From Lamprobacter modestohalophilus (GTDB taxonomy: Bacteria > Pseudomonadota > Gammaproteobacteria > Chromatiales > Chromatiaceae), in assembly GCF_016583905.1 (NCBI RefSeq), contig NZ_NRRY01000003.1:186001-250000 (forward strand): a stretch of DNA of 64,000 bases, written 5' to 3'. A model generated the notes under the pieces. The model worked only from the letters and a program-made list of their open reading frames with translations, was not told the DNA's origin and ran no database searches. The position numbers and the translations under genes are program-made. Shown here one piece after another: positions 1-9,167 of the stretch (position 1 is the stretch's first letter; each line of letters opens with the position of its first letter).

Positions 1-39
1 GCCGCCAACGATTATAATGCCTTGCCGGTCGCCGCATGA
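1..39 (+). CDS. Possible 3' end of an unidentified gene
   Basis: The first twelve codons read open in frame 1 and end at a TGA (37-39), giving a tail AANDYNALPVAA. It is too short to recognise; it is only a plausible C-terminus of a gene starting outside the window. Confidence 0.2.
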   Translation, partial: AANDYNALPVAA

Positions 40-194
40 TTGCCGAGTGAAAATCGATGGCAAAATAGAGAATCTATCAATTAGAGCCTTGCTCGGCATT
101 TTGCACCCACTGTCAGAAAATAAGTCTGTCTGCTAGCAACGAATAACTACAGTCAGGTTATGGTTACACATGTATAAGTTAAGACTAAGTTGAT

Positions 195-203
195 AAAAGG
201 AGA
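195..203 (+). promoter_or_regulatory. Strong ribosome binding site of the glycosyltransferase gene
   Basis: AAAAGGAGA lies six bases before the ATG at 210 and fixes that start. The rest of 40-209 is AT-rich and shows no gene. Confidence 0.6.
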
Positions 204-209
204 CATGAG

Positions 210-1358
210 ATGAAAAAGACACTCCTCCTGACTGAAAATTTCCCACCTAAACAAGGTGGTAGCAGCCGTTGGTTTTGGGAACTCTATTCCCGGCTGCCAA
301 CAAATAAAGTACTGGTCATTGCTAACAATACTAAAGGCGGAAGGGAGTGGGATGCAATTCATAGTATTCTAATAGAGCGATTACCACTCAGCAGTACTGA
401 GTGGGGTCTAAAAAGCCTAACTGGATTAGCATTCTATATCAGATCAACCTGGGCACTGTTCAAAATCATAAAGGCACGAAACATAGAAGAAGTACATTGC
501 GGGCGGGTAATACCTGAGGGAGTGATTGCACGAATACTTAATCTAGTCACAACCATCAGGTACCGCTGTTATGTCCACGGTGAAGATGTAGAATCAGCGG
601 CAACGAGTCGTGAGCAGTCGCTTTTAGTTAGGGAGGTGTGTCGAAAAGCACTGAGCTTAATCTGTAATAGCCAAAATACGATTAATCTAGTCGAAAAACT
701 AGGATATTCGGATTCTGATAAGTGCTACCTGCTACATCCTGGCGTTGATTTGGAGCGTTTTGTACCTGCACCCACTGATATTGATATTCAAGAGCGACTT
801 GGTTGGAGCCAAAAGCGTGTACTGCTCACGGTGGGAAGATTACAGAGACGGAAAGGACAAGACTTTCTTATTAAGGCGATGCCTAGCCTCTTGAAGCGTT
901 TTCCTGACCTCTTTTATGCGATTGTAGGGCAAGGGGATTGCTATGATGAGCTTCAAGACTTAATCGATAGCAATGACTTATCAGAAAACGTCAAAATTTA
1001 TCCAAAAATGTCTGATGAGCAGTTGGTACAGTGCTATCAACAATGTGATCTCGTTATTTTGCCTAATCGCACTATTGGTAATGATATCGAAGGTTTTGGT
1101 ATGGTGCTGGTTGAGGCTCAAGCCTGTGGCAAACCCGTCATCGCTGGAAGGTCTGGCGGTACTGCTGAGACCATGATTGTCGGTGAAACCGGTTTCCTTA
1201 TTGACTGCACATCACCAGATCGTTTGGTTGATGAGCTTTTACCTTTGTTGGGCCTGCAGCCGTTAATTCCAGACCAAAACGCACCGAGGGAGCATGTGTT
1301 GCAACATTTCAGTTGGGTTCGCCATGTAGAAAAAGCCCGAGGTCACTTCTCTCAGTGA
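210..1358 (+). CDS. GT4-family glycosyltransferase
   Basis: A 382-residue GT-B fold enzyme that probably transfers a sugar from a nucleotide donor to a lipid-linked or growing exopolysaccharide at the cytoplasmic face. The C-terminal half carries the usual GT4 signatures: HPGVDLERF near residue 177, VGRLQRRKGQDFLIKA near 207, and the E-x7-E type donor motif EGFGMVLVEAQACGKPVIAG near 295. The start is supported by a good Shine-Dalgarno. It overlaps the following flippase gene by a GTGA junction, so the two are translationally coupled. Base composition is clearly AT-richer than the genes after 20 kb, as expected for a transferred surface-polysaccharide island. The sugar specificity cannot be read from sequence. 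Confidence 0.85.
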   Translation: MKKTLLLTENFPPKQGGSSRWFWELYSRLPTNKVLVIANNTKGGREWDAIHSILIERLPLSSTEWGLKSLTGLAFYIRSTWALFKIIKARNIEEVHCGRVIPEGVIARILNLVTTIRYRCYVHGEDVESAATSREQSLLVREVCRKALSLICNSQNTINLVEKLGYSDSDKCYLLHPGVDLERFVPAPTDIDIQERLGWSQKRVLLTVGRLQRRKGQDFLIKAMPSLLKRFPDLFYAIVGQGDCYDELQDLIDSNDLSENVKIYPKMSDEQLVQCYQQCDLVILPNRTIGNDIEGFGMVLVEAQACGKPVIAGRSGGTAETMIVGETGFLIDCTSPDRLVDELLPLLGLQPLIPDQNAPREHVLQHFSWVRHVEKARGHFSQ

Positions 1359-2836
1359 GTGCTGTTCGGCTACTCACAAGAGGCAGCCTACTTTCAGCCT
1401 CTTCGAAAATGTTTGGCAAGGTTATTGGCTTTGCCAGCACACTGATCTTAGCGAGATTGCTAACACCAGAAGACTTTGGCCTAATCGCAGCGATTAGTAT
1501 TGTTCTTTATTTTTTTGACGTATTTGGTAATGCGGCGACAGAACAGTATGTCATGCAGAAGCGGCGACTGTTGTCTGTAGATCTACAGACTGCATGGACG
1601 ATAAATCTTTTACTAAAATGCTTGATCTTTGTTATTTTGGTATTGCTTGCACCGTGGATAGCGGATTTAATGCGGCAGCCTGATATCACGTTAGGCATTG
1701 CAGTGTCAGCGTTGGTATTGCCAGTGATAGCGTTAAAGTCACCGTCACTGCTACAACAGAAACGACATATCCGCTATGAAGGGTTGTTCTGGTTAGCCCT
1801 TACGGAAAAATTGGTCGCATTTGGTGTTGTGATTAGTACAGCATTGGTTTTGCGGAACTATTGGGCCTTCATACTAGCTGACTTGATTTCATCTACAGCA
1901 GGGGTTTTGCTAAGCTATATTTGGTTTGGTAAGCGTCCACATATGACTATTATTGCTTGGCGGAAGCAGCTTGGATTTTCGTCTTGGATGATTGCGCGGA
2001 ATATTATTGGCTACCTTCGCTCTCAGATTGATACTGTGTTCGTATCACGTCATTATCCAGCGGATACTCTTGGTCAGTATTATCTTTCTCGAGATCTAGC
2101 TATGATGCCTGGGCATTACCTGCTCGCACCTGCTATTGAGCCAGTTTTGTCGGCATTCAGGGAGACGGCTAAGAATGACTGCTATTTTTTGCAACAAGTA
2201 GCATCCACCATTTTGATCACTTTAATCTTTACTTTACCAATTGCTTTTTTTATGTCTGCTTATGGTGCTGAGATAACTGCGTTAGTGTTGGGTTCGCAAT
2301 GGGCAATAGCTGGTCAGCTGTTTTCAATCCTGATTTGGTTGCTTGTTTACTGGGGAGCGGTGTACGTTCTAGAATTAGTCATTATCGCAACAGAAAAATT
2401 ACGTTCACTTTTTATTTTTGATCTTATTGCCTTGGGTTCCGTTTTAATTGCGCTTACGTTGGCACTCGAGTTGTATGGAGGGGTCGAGGCTCTCGCTACT
2501 TCTCGGGTTTTAGCCGGGTTTATTACGACAAGTTCGTTTATTGTTTTTATTTTTCGTCAACGGGTTGGTTTGCTTCTTGAAATATTTGCTGGTGGGACTT
2601 TGGTTGCGATAGCCTCAGTGATCAGTGTTGAACAGTCTGTTGTGATGGTGAATTACTTTAACTCGTTCGCTAGGTTGACTGGGGTTAGCGGCTTGATTGC
2701 TGAGCTTTTGTTTGGGGGGCTAGCCTTTGCCATTGTCTATATAAGCCTGTTGATAGTAATAATAATATTTGCAAAGAATACACGAATTGGCGCCCAAATC
2801 CATAGTGTTGCCGGCAAACTAATGAAAGTATTGTGA
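1355..2836 (+). CDS. Wzx-type polysaccharide flippase (oligosaccharide flippase family)
   Basis: A polytopic inner-membrane protein of about 493 residues with many hydrophobic segments, of the MOP/PST type that moves lipid-linked oligosaccharides across the membrane. The N-terminus has the family-typical run GFASTLILARLLTPEDFGLI. I chose the GTG at 1355 because it overlaps the TGA of the glycosyltransferase (GTGA), which is typical coupling; an ATG at 1313 would force a 46-base overlap and a non-homologous leader. The 3' end overlaps the convergent beta-helix gene by 18 bp. Together with its neighbours it implies a Wzx/Wzy-style export pathway, although no Wzy or Wzz is in the window. Confidence 0.85.
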   Translation: MSAVRLLTRGSLLSASSKMFGKVIGFASTLILARLLTPEDFGLIAAISIVLYFFDVFGNAATEQYVMQKRRLLSVDLQTAWTINLLLKCLIFVILVLLAPWIADLMRQPDITLGIAVSALVLPVIALKSPSLLQQKRHIRYEGLFWLALTEKLVAFGVVISTALVLRNYWAFILADLISSTAGVLLSYIWFGKRPHMTIIAWRKQLGFSSWMIARNIIGYLRSQIDTVFVSRHYPADTLGQYYLSRDLAMMPGHYLLAPAIEPVLSAFRETAKNDCYFLQQVASTILITLIFTLPIAFFMSAYGAEITALVLGSQWAIAGQLFSILIWLLVYWGAVYVLELVIIATEKLRSLFIFDLIALGSVLIALTLALELYGGVEALATSRVLAGFITTSSFIVFIFRQRVGLLLEIFAGGTLVAIASVISVEQSVVMVNYFNSFARLTGVSGLIAELLFGGLAFAIVYISLLIVIIIFAKNTRIGAQIHSVAGKLMKVL

Positions 2837-3937
2837 AAGTTGGTTTATTAGAAATAAAAAACCGCCCAATAAACTGCCAGACTGATGGTTGTTGTAAAGT
2901 GCAGCGCTTCCACCATCACGAGAAGAAATTCTTCTGTTGGTCACATTTTTCTCTATTAGTGTGTCGATGGTTGCAGGAAAGCGGTACTCAATAGCATTTG
3001 GGTAAGAGTGAGTGAAAAAAATAACGTTTCTTGAAATTTGTGTGAGCGGCGTGCTTTCTAGGGATATACCTACATCGGAGAATTTGTTGTTGTTATTCGT
3101 ATGCACAATGACATTATTCATGATCAGTCCACCTGCTTGAGTGTTTGGCATGTCTCCCATACCAAAACCGATGCCGCGGTCTGAGTCTATGATCGTATTG
3201 CCAGAGACAATATTCTCAACACTATTGTTCCATAAGTGAATCGCATACTGTGCGACATACTTCGATGGACTGGCGATGTTGCGGAAGGTATTGTTGATTA
3301 TTCGCCATCCATGGACACGGTGGGCATCAATACCACCAATATAATAATTCGGGCCTACTTTGTCGGTATACTCAAAGACGCAGTTTTCGATCAGGCCATT
3401 TAAGGAGATAGCAGCTGTTTTTCCTCTTTGACCGCTCACCTTTAATAACTGTTCGTAACTATCTTGTAAGACAGCGTTCGTTAGTGAGAAATCACTTACC
3501 CCGAGCTCTGCACGCACTTGTATTAAGTGGTTACTGCTTTCTTTTAGAGTAAGGCCGCTTATTGTTATTTGGCTAGCTGCGACATCGATCAGAATTTCAG
3601 GCATGGCAGTTTTTACCATGCCGGAGCCGATGAGTACGACGTCGCTCGGCCTACCCGTTTGCCCTAAGAGAGCAATGCCATTCCGTTCTAGCCTCAGTCG
3701 CTGTGTGAGTGGATAAAATCCTGCTGCAAGATAAATTGTATCTATTTCACCTTTGTTGGCACGCTGGATCGCTGCTTGTAAACTGTTTGTGTCTTGTACC
3801 GTGGTGGTTGATGCGACACTGTTGGTTGGTAGCGCTAGCATCAAACATAGTAAACTGGTGAAGAGGTGAAGTAATCCTGTTACGACCATGGTGAAGGGTG
3901 GCCGCATTTTGATCATAGGGTTGTGAAGCGCCATCAT
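2819..3937 (-). CDS. Secreted right-handed beta-helix repeat protein
   Basis: A 372-residue protein with an N-terminal signal peptide (hydrophobic stretch about residues 16-42, then a small-residue cleavage region). The rest consists of short beta-rich repeats with regularly spaced N, G, I and V residues (for example NNTFRNIAS, SGNTIIDSDRGIGFG, MNNVIVHTN), as in parallel beta-helix (NosD/pectate-lyase-like) folds. Such proteins bind or cleave polysaccharides in the periplasm or outside. In this cluster it may be a polysaccharide lyase, epimerase or adhesion factor. No catalytic residues can be assigned by eye. It starts 30 bp after the sulfotransferase stop on the same strand, so the two are probably one operon. 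Confidence 0.7.
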   Translation of the reverse strand: MMALHNPMIKMRPPFTMVVTGLLHLFTSLLCLMLALPTNSVASTTTVQDTNSLQAAIQRANKGEIDTIYLAAGFYPLTQRLRLERNGIALLGQTGRPSDVVLIGSGMVKTAMPEILIDVAASQITISGLTLKESSNHLIQVRAELGVSDFSLTNAVLQDSYEQLLKVSGQRGKTAAISLNGLIENCVFEYTDKVGPNYYIGGIDAHRVHGWRIINNTFRNIASPSKYVAQYAIHLWNNSVENIVSGNTIIDSDRGIGFGMGDMPNTQAGGLIMNNVIVHTNNNNKFSDVGISLESTPLTQISRNVIFFTHSYPNAIEYRFPATIDTLIEKNVTNRRISSRDGGSAALYNNHQSGSLLGGFLFLINQLSQYFH

Positions 3938-3967
3938 GATATTACCAATTTGAGTTTTACGTCTTTG

Positions 3968-4984
3968 TCAGCGTACAGGGAAATATTGATCGAGTTGTCT
4001 TTCGCAGTGTTGTTCGATCTCGCTGAACCACTGATCGTCCGCAAAGCGTGTCCATTTTGTCTGATCTTGCTGCACGATTAACTCAAGACATTTTGATGGA
4101 ATCTCAGGAGTCAGTTTCAGAGCCTGAAATGTTTCTTTGAGTATGGTTTCAGGTTCTTGGCAAAGTGTCTCGAAACAAATCGAGTAATCAGCGTATTCTT
4201 TGCCGAATATATAGGATAGCTTCCACAAGTAATAGAAGCGCATGTAGGGGTGGGGGGTAATCTTTTTTGCTAGGAACGGGTATTGTTTCTTTAGGTCTTC
4301 GCACCATAGATTAAGGTAAAAACCATCGTGAAATTTTTTCACTACACTGTCTTTGTTTGTGTTTTGCGTTCCTATACAGGAACAAAACTGATTTCTTGGG
4401 TGTCGATAGATGTGTAAGATACTGGCTGAGGGGAAATGGCTGCGAAGCCAGGGCAAGCGGAAGTCAATGCGGTTAAACTGTAGGACTGGCATTCCTTTCG
4501 CGTGAGATATCAATTCTTGGATATATGCTTCCATTGCTGGCAGTACAGTTGCCGAGTCCATAAATAAGTTTTCTGATATCCAGTTTTCATCGTAATATTT
4601 GTCTAGATTCGCTAGTCCATTGTATTCCGTCCAATAATCTTCGACACCAAGATGTGTTTTGTCGACCTTACTGCCCCGGCCTGCAGTATCAAACCAGCGT
4701 CTTTCGTTAAATGGTTCGTAGTAGGACGTGAATAAGGGAATTTGGCGGAATATATTCCAAAGTAATGTTGAGCCGCTTCTAAACCGGCCTGTAATAAAAA
4801 TCGCCCGATCTTGGTTGTTTGGTTGTATTTGGTTGCTTGTGTCAAGATACGGATTGGTATAGTTTTGGGACAGGCTGGGCTTCCTTGTGGCACGTTGAAT
4901 CAAAGAGACTAAAGCATCTTCTACCGTTTTATGTTGCAAAAACTTGAAAAATAAAGACAAGGATACGTTTTTGAGTTTACTCAT
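3968..4984 (-). CDS. Sulfotransferase family protein
   Basis: About 338 residues. The PAPS 5'-phosphosulfate loop GRFRSGSTLLWNIF is followed by the usual YEPFNE region, and the 3'-phosphate motif is visible as YRHPRNQFCS, with the R and S expected to bind PAPS. It probably transfers sulfate from PAPS to a polysaccharide, lipid or small molecule. The open frame extends to 5155, but the start at 4984 (MSKLKNVSL) is preferred: upstream residues are not family-like and would overlap the divergent secreted-protein region. The neighbouring flippase and glycosyltransferase make a sulfated exopolysaccharide the simplest reading. Confidence 0.75.
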   Translation of the reverse strand: MSKLKNVSLSLFFKFLQHKTVEDALVSLIQRATRKPSLSQNYTNPYLDTSNQIQPNNQDRAIFITGRFRSGSTLLWNIFRQIPLFTSYYEPFNERRWFDTAGRGSKVDKTHLGVEDYWTEYNGLANLDKYYDENWISENLFMDSATVLPAMEAYIQELISHAKGMPVLQFNRIDFRLPWLRSHFPSASILHIYRHPRNQFCSCIGTQNTNKDSVVKKFHDGFYLNLWCEDLKKQYPFLAKKITPHPYMRFYYLWKLSYIFGKEYADYSICFETLCQEPETILKETFQALKLTPEIPSKCLELIVQQDQTKWTRFADDQWFSEIEQHCERQLDQYFPVR

Positions 4985-5221
4985 TGATCTTGCGCAACGG
5001 TCGGAGCGGTATGTTGACACATTCGCCTTGACATTGGGGGAACGTGATAGAAGTCCGGCTTTGATATCTGATGAATGGTAACTTATCACAAGGTGAGTTG
5101 CACTCCAACATCCTGTGTCGAGGGTAAGGAATTTGGAGCGGCAGGAGATGCACAACCGGTCTTTAGCAACGCTTCACCGATATCTATTTCTGAGGCAAAT
5201 ACAATTTCTTGGATCAGACTT

Positions 5222-6508
5222 ATGAGTAGACTCCCCTTATCCACAGCGATATTAGTCTCTTTTTTGGCTCTATTTTTTGTCAGCAGCGGGCTCGATGCAG
5301 CGGTTGACTACGTCTATCCGGTTGGTGGTAAGTATAAGCTCGTATATAAGGGCGGTATCCGGCTTGAAGCTGGAACATTTGGCAGCAGTCGTGTTGCCTA
5401 TACCGTCGGTGCTATTACGGTAGATGAAGCCTCGCAGACCATTTGGATAGCGGGTCATGCCCACCACTTCAGTGTGGGGGCTTTTGATCTGCCGCAGCCT
5501 GTCCAATCTTTCGATATCGGCGTCTTACCGATTGCTCCAAATTCACAACCTTTCGTTAAGATTGAACCACCAGTCATGCTTGAAGGGAATCCGGGTAGAG
5601 TCACTGGCTTGCAAGAGATCGATGGGCGATTATATGTCAACGTAACTAATTACTATGATGCGAACTGCAATAACCGAAACACGACGGTCGTTTTTGGTGA
5701 TGCGTTCGATATCGATAGATCAGAGCAGGCTGGATACTTTCAGATGGGGGGACGCAGGCACGCGGCAGGGTGGATGCAACCACTTTCTGATGCTTGGGAG
5801 GCAAATCTCGGGGGGCCGTATTTGACTGGGTACGCGAGCAATATTCCGATTAACTCATGCCTTAGTATTGGCCCATCACTTTTCATTTGGGACCCGGCGT
5901 CAGTATCAACACTTGAAGACGGCGGTCTGATTGAGACAACGCCTCTCATTGATTATTCATTAAGCTTGCCTCTGAGTGAAGATCCATATAACGAGTCAGG
6001 AAATAATACATTATGGACAGAGCTTTCGAATGCGTATCTAGGTTTTGTGCCTCAAGGTAGTTCAGATTATCTCGTGATTGGCACCTCTGGCGGGCATTTC
6101 AGTGGTATCGGCTACAAGATTACCCAGGATAATGGTAATCAGTGTGGTGGTCCTTGTGCGCGAGAACATGACGACTATTACAACTATTTTTGGCGTTATG
6201 ATCTTAATGATGTCGCCGCAGCGCGCAGCGATTCGCGTTTGCCAGGCGAGTTACGGCCCGTTGATTATGGGTTGATGCCGGTATTTGACGGACAAAATCG
6301 TGGTTCGCCACTCATTATCGGCGCTGCCTATGTGCCGGAAAGTTCCAATCTTTATTTGTTGTTCGGGAGTGTTGACACTACTCAGAGTCGTTTTGAGAGG
6401 CAGCCATTACTGTTGGTCTACTCTGTTGAGAGACAATCGAAGCCACCTATTGATCCTACAATGGTTTTGTCGAGGCCTACTTGGTGGTGGTCTGTGATTG
6501 CGCAATGA
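5222..6508 (+). CDS. Unknown secreted protein of about 428 residues
   Basis: I do not recognise the family. From the ATG at 5222 there is a clear signal peptide (MSRLPLSTAILVSFLALFF, cleaved near SSGLDAA). The mature part is rich in aromatic and small residues with no membrane segments. It holds a cysteine cluster around CGGPCAREHDDYY, a CNNRNT region, and repeated beta-type stretches (VYPVGGKYKLVYKGGIRLE, LYVNVTNYYDANC), suggesting a beta-sandwich or beta-propeller extracellular protein. The frame is open back to 5075, but that would give a non-hydrophobic leader. It is divergent from the sulfotransferase and may process or bind the polysaccharide made by this cluster; that is inference. Confidence 0.7.
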   Translation: MSRLPLSTAILVSFLALFFVSSGLDAAVDYVYPVGGKYKLVYKGGIRLEAGTFGSSRVAYTVGAITVDEASQTIWIAGHAHHFSVGAFDLPQPVQSFDIGVLPIAPNSQPFVKIEPPVMLEGNPGRVTGLQEIDGRLYVNVTNYYDANCNNRNTTVVFGDAFDIDRSEQAGYFQMGGRRHAAGWMQPLSDAWEANLGGPYLTGYASNIPINSCLSIGPSLFIWDPASVSTLEDGGLIETTPLIDYSLSLPLSEDPYNESGNNTLWTELSNAYLGFVPQGSSDYLVIGTSGGHFSGIGYKITQDNGNQCGGPCAREHDDYYNYFWRYDLNDVAAARSDSRLPGELRPVDYGLMPVFDGQNRGSPLIIGAAYVPESSNLYLLFGSVDTTQSRFERQPLLLVYSVERQSKPPIDPTMVLSRPTWWWSVIAQ

Positions 6509-6591
6509 TCCCTGCCTACAACATTCTACAGCATCTATAACCCGTACTAAAGTGTTAGTCTTTGTGATCGATTAGGCAGGCTGAGCAATAA

Positions 6592-7179
6592 ATGGCGAAA
6601 AACAGTCTAAAACACATTCTTAGATCTGCGGCTTTGACTCTCATGCTGCCACTCGTTTTGTTATATCGTATGCTGGGTGTGGTTGGTGACAAAGACGCAT
6701 TGTTCTCAGCCTTTAGTCAGTTGCTCAGTTTGCTGCCTGGCAAAACTGGCAGTTATCTACGCGTTGGGTTTTATCGGTGGGTCTTACCCGTGTGCGCTGA
6801 CTCTATCTATATTGGCTTCGGTGCGCTGTTTGCTCAACGGGAAACAATCATAGAGGATGGTGTTTATGTTGGGCCGCAGTGCAACATTGGCAGTTGTCGG
6901 ATAGGAAAAAATACGTTGCTAGGTAGTGGTGTCCACTTGATGAGCGGAAAGGGCCAACACTGTTTTGAGGATCTAGAGACGCCTATCAAGGACCAAGGAG
7001 GGCGATTTGACCGTATTGTGGTCGGCGAAGACTGCTGGATTGGCAATGGCGCATTGGTCATGGCGGACATCGGCAATGGTTGCGTTGTTGGTGCTGGTTC
7101 TGTTGTGAGCAAACCGGTGCCTGAATACAGCATCGTCTCTGGTAATCCTGCACAGGTGCTGAGGCAGAGAGCGACATAA
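6592..7179 (+). CDS. Left-handed beta-helix (hexapeptide) acyltransferase
   Basis: A 195-residue protein with hexapeptide-repeat character from about residue 78 to 185: stretches such as IEDGVYVGPQCNIGSCRIG, LLGSGVHLMSG, VGEDCWIGNGALVMADIGN and CVVGAGSVVSKPVPEYSIV, ending with the GNPAQVLR tail typical of O-acetyltransferases. It probably acetylates a sugar of the polysaccharide. The N-terminal 70 residues are hydrophobic and longer than in minimal family members, so it may be membrane-associated. It stands 83 bp after the unknown secreted protein on the same strand. Confidence 0.8.
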   Translation: MAKNSLKHILRSAALTLMLPLVLLYRMLGVVGDKDALFSAFSQLLSLLPGKTGSYLRVGFYRWVLPVCADSIYIGFGALFAQRETIIEDGVYVGPQCNIGSCRIGKNTLLGSGVHLMSGKGQHCFEDLETPIKDQGGRFDRIVVGEDCWIGNGALVMADIGNGCVVGAGSVVSKPVPEYSIVSGNPAQVLRQRAT

Positions 7180-7222
7180 ACTCACCATCCTCATCGAATT
7201 TCACGAATATCAGGAGAGTACG

Positions 7223-7759
7223 ATGATTCGCATCTCGACTGCCGTGCTGATTGCTGCTGTGTCGCTGAGCGCCGTGGTTTTGCTTTTTCGCGACCCTATC
7301 ACTGTGAAAGAAATTAACGATATTACCGATACGTCGGCTGCGGGTGTAGAGTCCCTGCTAGCTAAGGTAGATGCAACTCGAACTCTGTCTTTCTCGTCGA
7401 CAGAACGTAATAGCGCTATGATCCCGATGACAGACAACCGGCTTCCTATTCGATCCGGTTCATCACCAGCGCAGTCTATTGGACAACAGCCGCCGGGCTT
7501 TGTTGTCCTCGATGCCAGTGCGCCAAGTGAACGCATCGATATCGGAGAGCTTCGAGACCTCGAAGGCATTGCCATCGAAGATAGTGCTTCAGAACCCATT
7601 GAGATCGGGGAGCCATTGGACGCTGATCCCCTCGCTGATTCCCTCAGACAGACCGCACAGCGAAGTGGAGTTGAAGTCCAAGACATTGGTCCACCACTGC
7701 CTGTACTCGATGAAACCATTGACCCCTGGATTCTAATCCCGGCGCGTACCGGCGACTGA
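7223..7759 (+). CDS. Exported hypothetical protein
   Basis: 178 residues with an N-terminal hydrophobic segment (about residues 5-22) that acts as a signal peptide or anchor. The remainder is acidic and low in predicted structure, containing twice-repeated phrases around the IDIGEL and IEIGEP motifs (residues about 110-140). It resembles no family I know. A ribosome site (AGGAGA) lies just before the ATG. It is followed closely by the small exported protein at 7779, so the two may be co-transcribed. Confidence 0.6.
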   Translation: MIRISTAVLIAAVSLSAVVLLFRDPITVKEINDITDTSAAGVESLLAKVDATRTLSFSSTERNSAMIPMTDNRLPIRSGSSPAQSIGQQPPGFVVLDASAPSERIDIGELRDLEGIAIEDSASEPIEIGEPLDADPLADSLRQTAQRSGVEVQDIGPPLPVLDETIDPWILIPARTGD

Positions 7760-7778
7760 GCCGTTAGGAGAACCTCTT

Positions 7779-8141
7779 ATGTCGAACAAACTCGTCTTAT
7801 CAAGCCTCATCCTCAGCACTGCCTTAATTGCATCCACAACCTTAGCTGGAACCGCAGTCATCAACGGCAAAGTCACTCGGACTTTAATCCATAACGATGG
7901 CGGTTTTGGCGGCTGCATGGCTCAACTGTCTGTCGATCCTCAAGCGGCCTTACCTGCCTGCGGGGGACGCTGGGTCACGTTTAGTTGTACCGGTGATTTT
8001 ACTGACCAAGTGTCCGCCTATCGCAGCATGGATCAGGCTCAGCTCGCCTTGGCAACCGACAAGAACGTGATGGTGATCATCGACGATACACGGCGCCATA
8101 ACGGCTTTTGTTTCGCGACGCGGATTGATGTGATGCGTTGA
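7779..8141 (+). CDS. Small exported hypothetical protein
   Basis: 120 residues. The first 23 form a canonical signal peptide (SNKLVLSSLILSTALIASTT followed by an LAG-type cleavage site). The mature part has four cysteines (GGCMAQL, PACGGRW, FSCTG, GFCFA) that could make two disulfides, and the tail NGFCFATRIDVMR. The ribosome site AGGAG lies before the start. I recall similar short secreted proteins in proteobacteria but cannot name a function. Confidence 0.65.
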   Translation: MSNKLVLSSLILSTALIASTTLAGTAVINGKVTRTLIHNDGGFGGCMAQLSVDPQAALPACGGRWVTFSCTGDFTDQVSAYRSMDQAQLALATDKNVMVIIDDTRRHNGFCFATRIDVMR

Positions 8142-8255
8142 GTTGGGTGATGTTAGTAGAAGAAGTGTCGGATAACTCAATACTTTACTTGGCCGACCTT
8201 TGGAATGGTGCCGATAGGCGGGACCAGGCATAGTCACGCATGTGCGTTATTGGGA
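8142..8255. other. Short spacer at the edge of the scrambled region
   Basis: No gene or clear signal seen. This is where the AT-rich envelope island ends and the mosaic of gene fragments begins. Confidence 0.4.
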
Positions 8256-8648
8256 TCATCCGCTGCAAGGTTTCCGATACGAAAGCCAAAGCAATGTAGA
8301 GGGTAATAACAAAAGTGATGCGCCCCAACTCTTGAGAGTGGAAAAGACGGTAGAAGTCTGGTCCAATCGCATAGACCAGGGGGTGCCGCGCCGCAATGGA
8401 TGCGGCATCCGCGCGGCGGGGAGAACCCCGATGATGTCACCTGTGTGGTTTTCCGCCAGGTAGTAGGTCGTTGCTAATCCGTAACCCTGCTCAAGCGCCT
8501 GCTTCCAGGCCCAGCGATGGTAGGGTGTGGAGCGCGAATGCGCAGTCACGTATTCGTCCCAGCGCGCGGCGTCGGTTGCCGCAGCTGGCCGTACGACTCG
8601 TACGACTGCGGCGCGGTTGCTGCTGGGTGAGGAGGCGGAATTAGTCAC
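8256..8648 (-). pseudogene. Truncated FemAB/GNAT-type protein (exosortase-system type)
   Basis: The first about 95 codons resemble the N-terminus of FemAB-like peptidoglycan or PEP-CTERM/exosortase-associated acyltransferases: a DAARWDEYVTAHSRSTPYHR start, then WAWKQALEQGYG, YYLAEN and GVLPAARMPHPL. After RRGTP the reading becomes non-homologous and stops at 130 codons, whereas family members run over 300. The 3' two thirds are therefore missing. It is likely a relic of an exopolysaccharide cluster. Confidence 0.6.
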
Positions 8649-8695
8649 CGGGAGAAAGAATCTGGGTGTCAGGGGCGTGGGGTCAGCATGCTGCG

Positions 8696-8917
8696 CTAAA
8701 GTACAGCAAGGTTAGGCGTTATGCGACTTAATCGATGATGCTCGTTATCGAGCGATGGCGCGAGAGGTGGAGGCGTGTGGCGCTGCTGCTCTCTGTACCA
8801 GGAGTCAAGTGCTTTGCAGACGGGCGCGGCTTCCGCAGGGCGGGCCAGGTAGCTATCAATCGCAATGTTGCCAGCGTCCGATATGTATGACGGTGCGGCT
8901 TCATGCGGTTGGTTCAT
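8696..8917 (-). CDS. Small open frame of unknown nature downstream of the Rpn-like gene
   Basis: 73 codons beginning 17 bases inside the end of the Rpn-like gene and running away from it. No family is recognised and no ribosome site stands out. It may be a fragment of a larger gene, as most of this region is. Confidence 0.2.
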   Translation of the reverse strand: MNQPHEAAPSYISDAGNIAIDSYLARPAEAAPVCKALDSWYREQQRHTPPPLAPSLDNEHHRLSRITPNLAVL

Positions 8918-9167
8918 CGCAAAAGATGTCTTCGAGCGCTTGGGCCTCTAAGGCGCGGTTGAACCAGAGGGCTAGGGTCTCGGCGTCGGCAGTTTCAAGA
9001 CGCTGGTGGATCGACTCGGAGGGCTCGCCGAAGCGTTTTGTTAATAGCTGCCGTAGTAAACGTGCTTCACCGCGTGCTTCACCAATGGCTTCACCCTGGC
9101 GCAGAAAGCGCTCGGCAAAGCCGCTGATTGCGGCGGCTTCCGGCGCGTGCTCTTGTTGGTAGATCAT
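8901..9167 (-). CDS. Possible internally initiated C-terminal product of Rpn-like copy A
   Basis: Within the nuclease gene the codons for SEEERM read GAGGAAGAACGC then ATG, which is a Shine-Dalgarno at usual spacing before an in-frame start. The product would be 88 residues (IYQQEHAPEAAAISG onward, the GEAR repeat and DUF4351). In E. coli Rpn genes a C-terminal product made from an internal start acts as antitoxin. The same start and spacing persist in the three other copies that cover this part. Expression here is inference. Confidence 0.4.
   Translation of the reverse strand: MIYQQEHAPEAAAISGFAERFLRQGEAIGEARGEARLLRQLLTKRFGEPSESIHQRLETADAETLALWFNRALEAQALEDIFCDEPTA

Noticed and set aside
8700-8730. 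GTTAGGC and GTTATGC sequences like integron attC cores
   Set aside because: No matching partner core, no hairpin of attC type and no integrase nearby.
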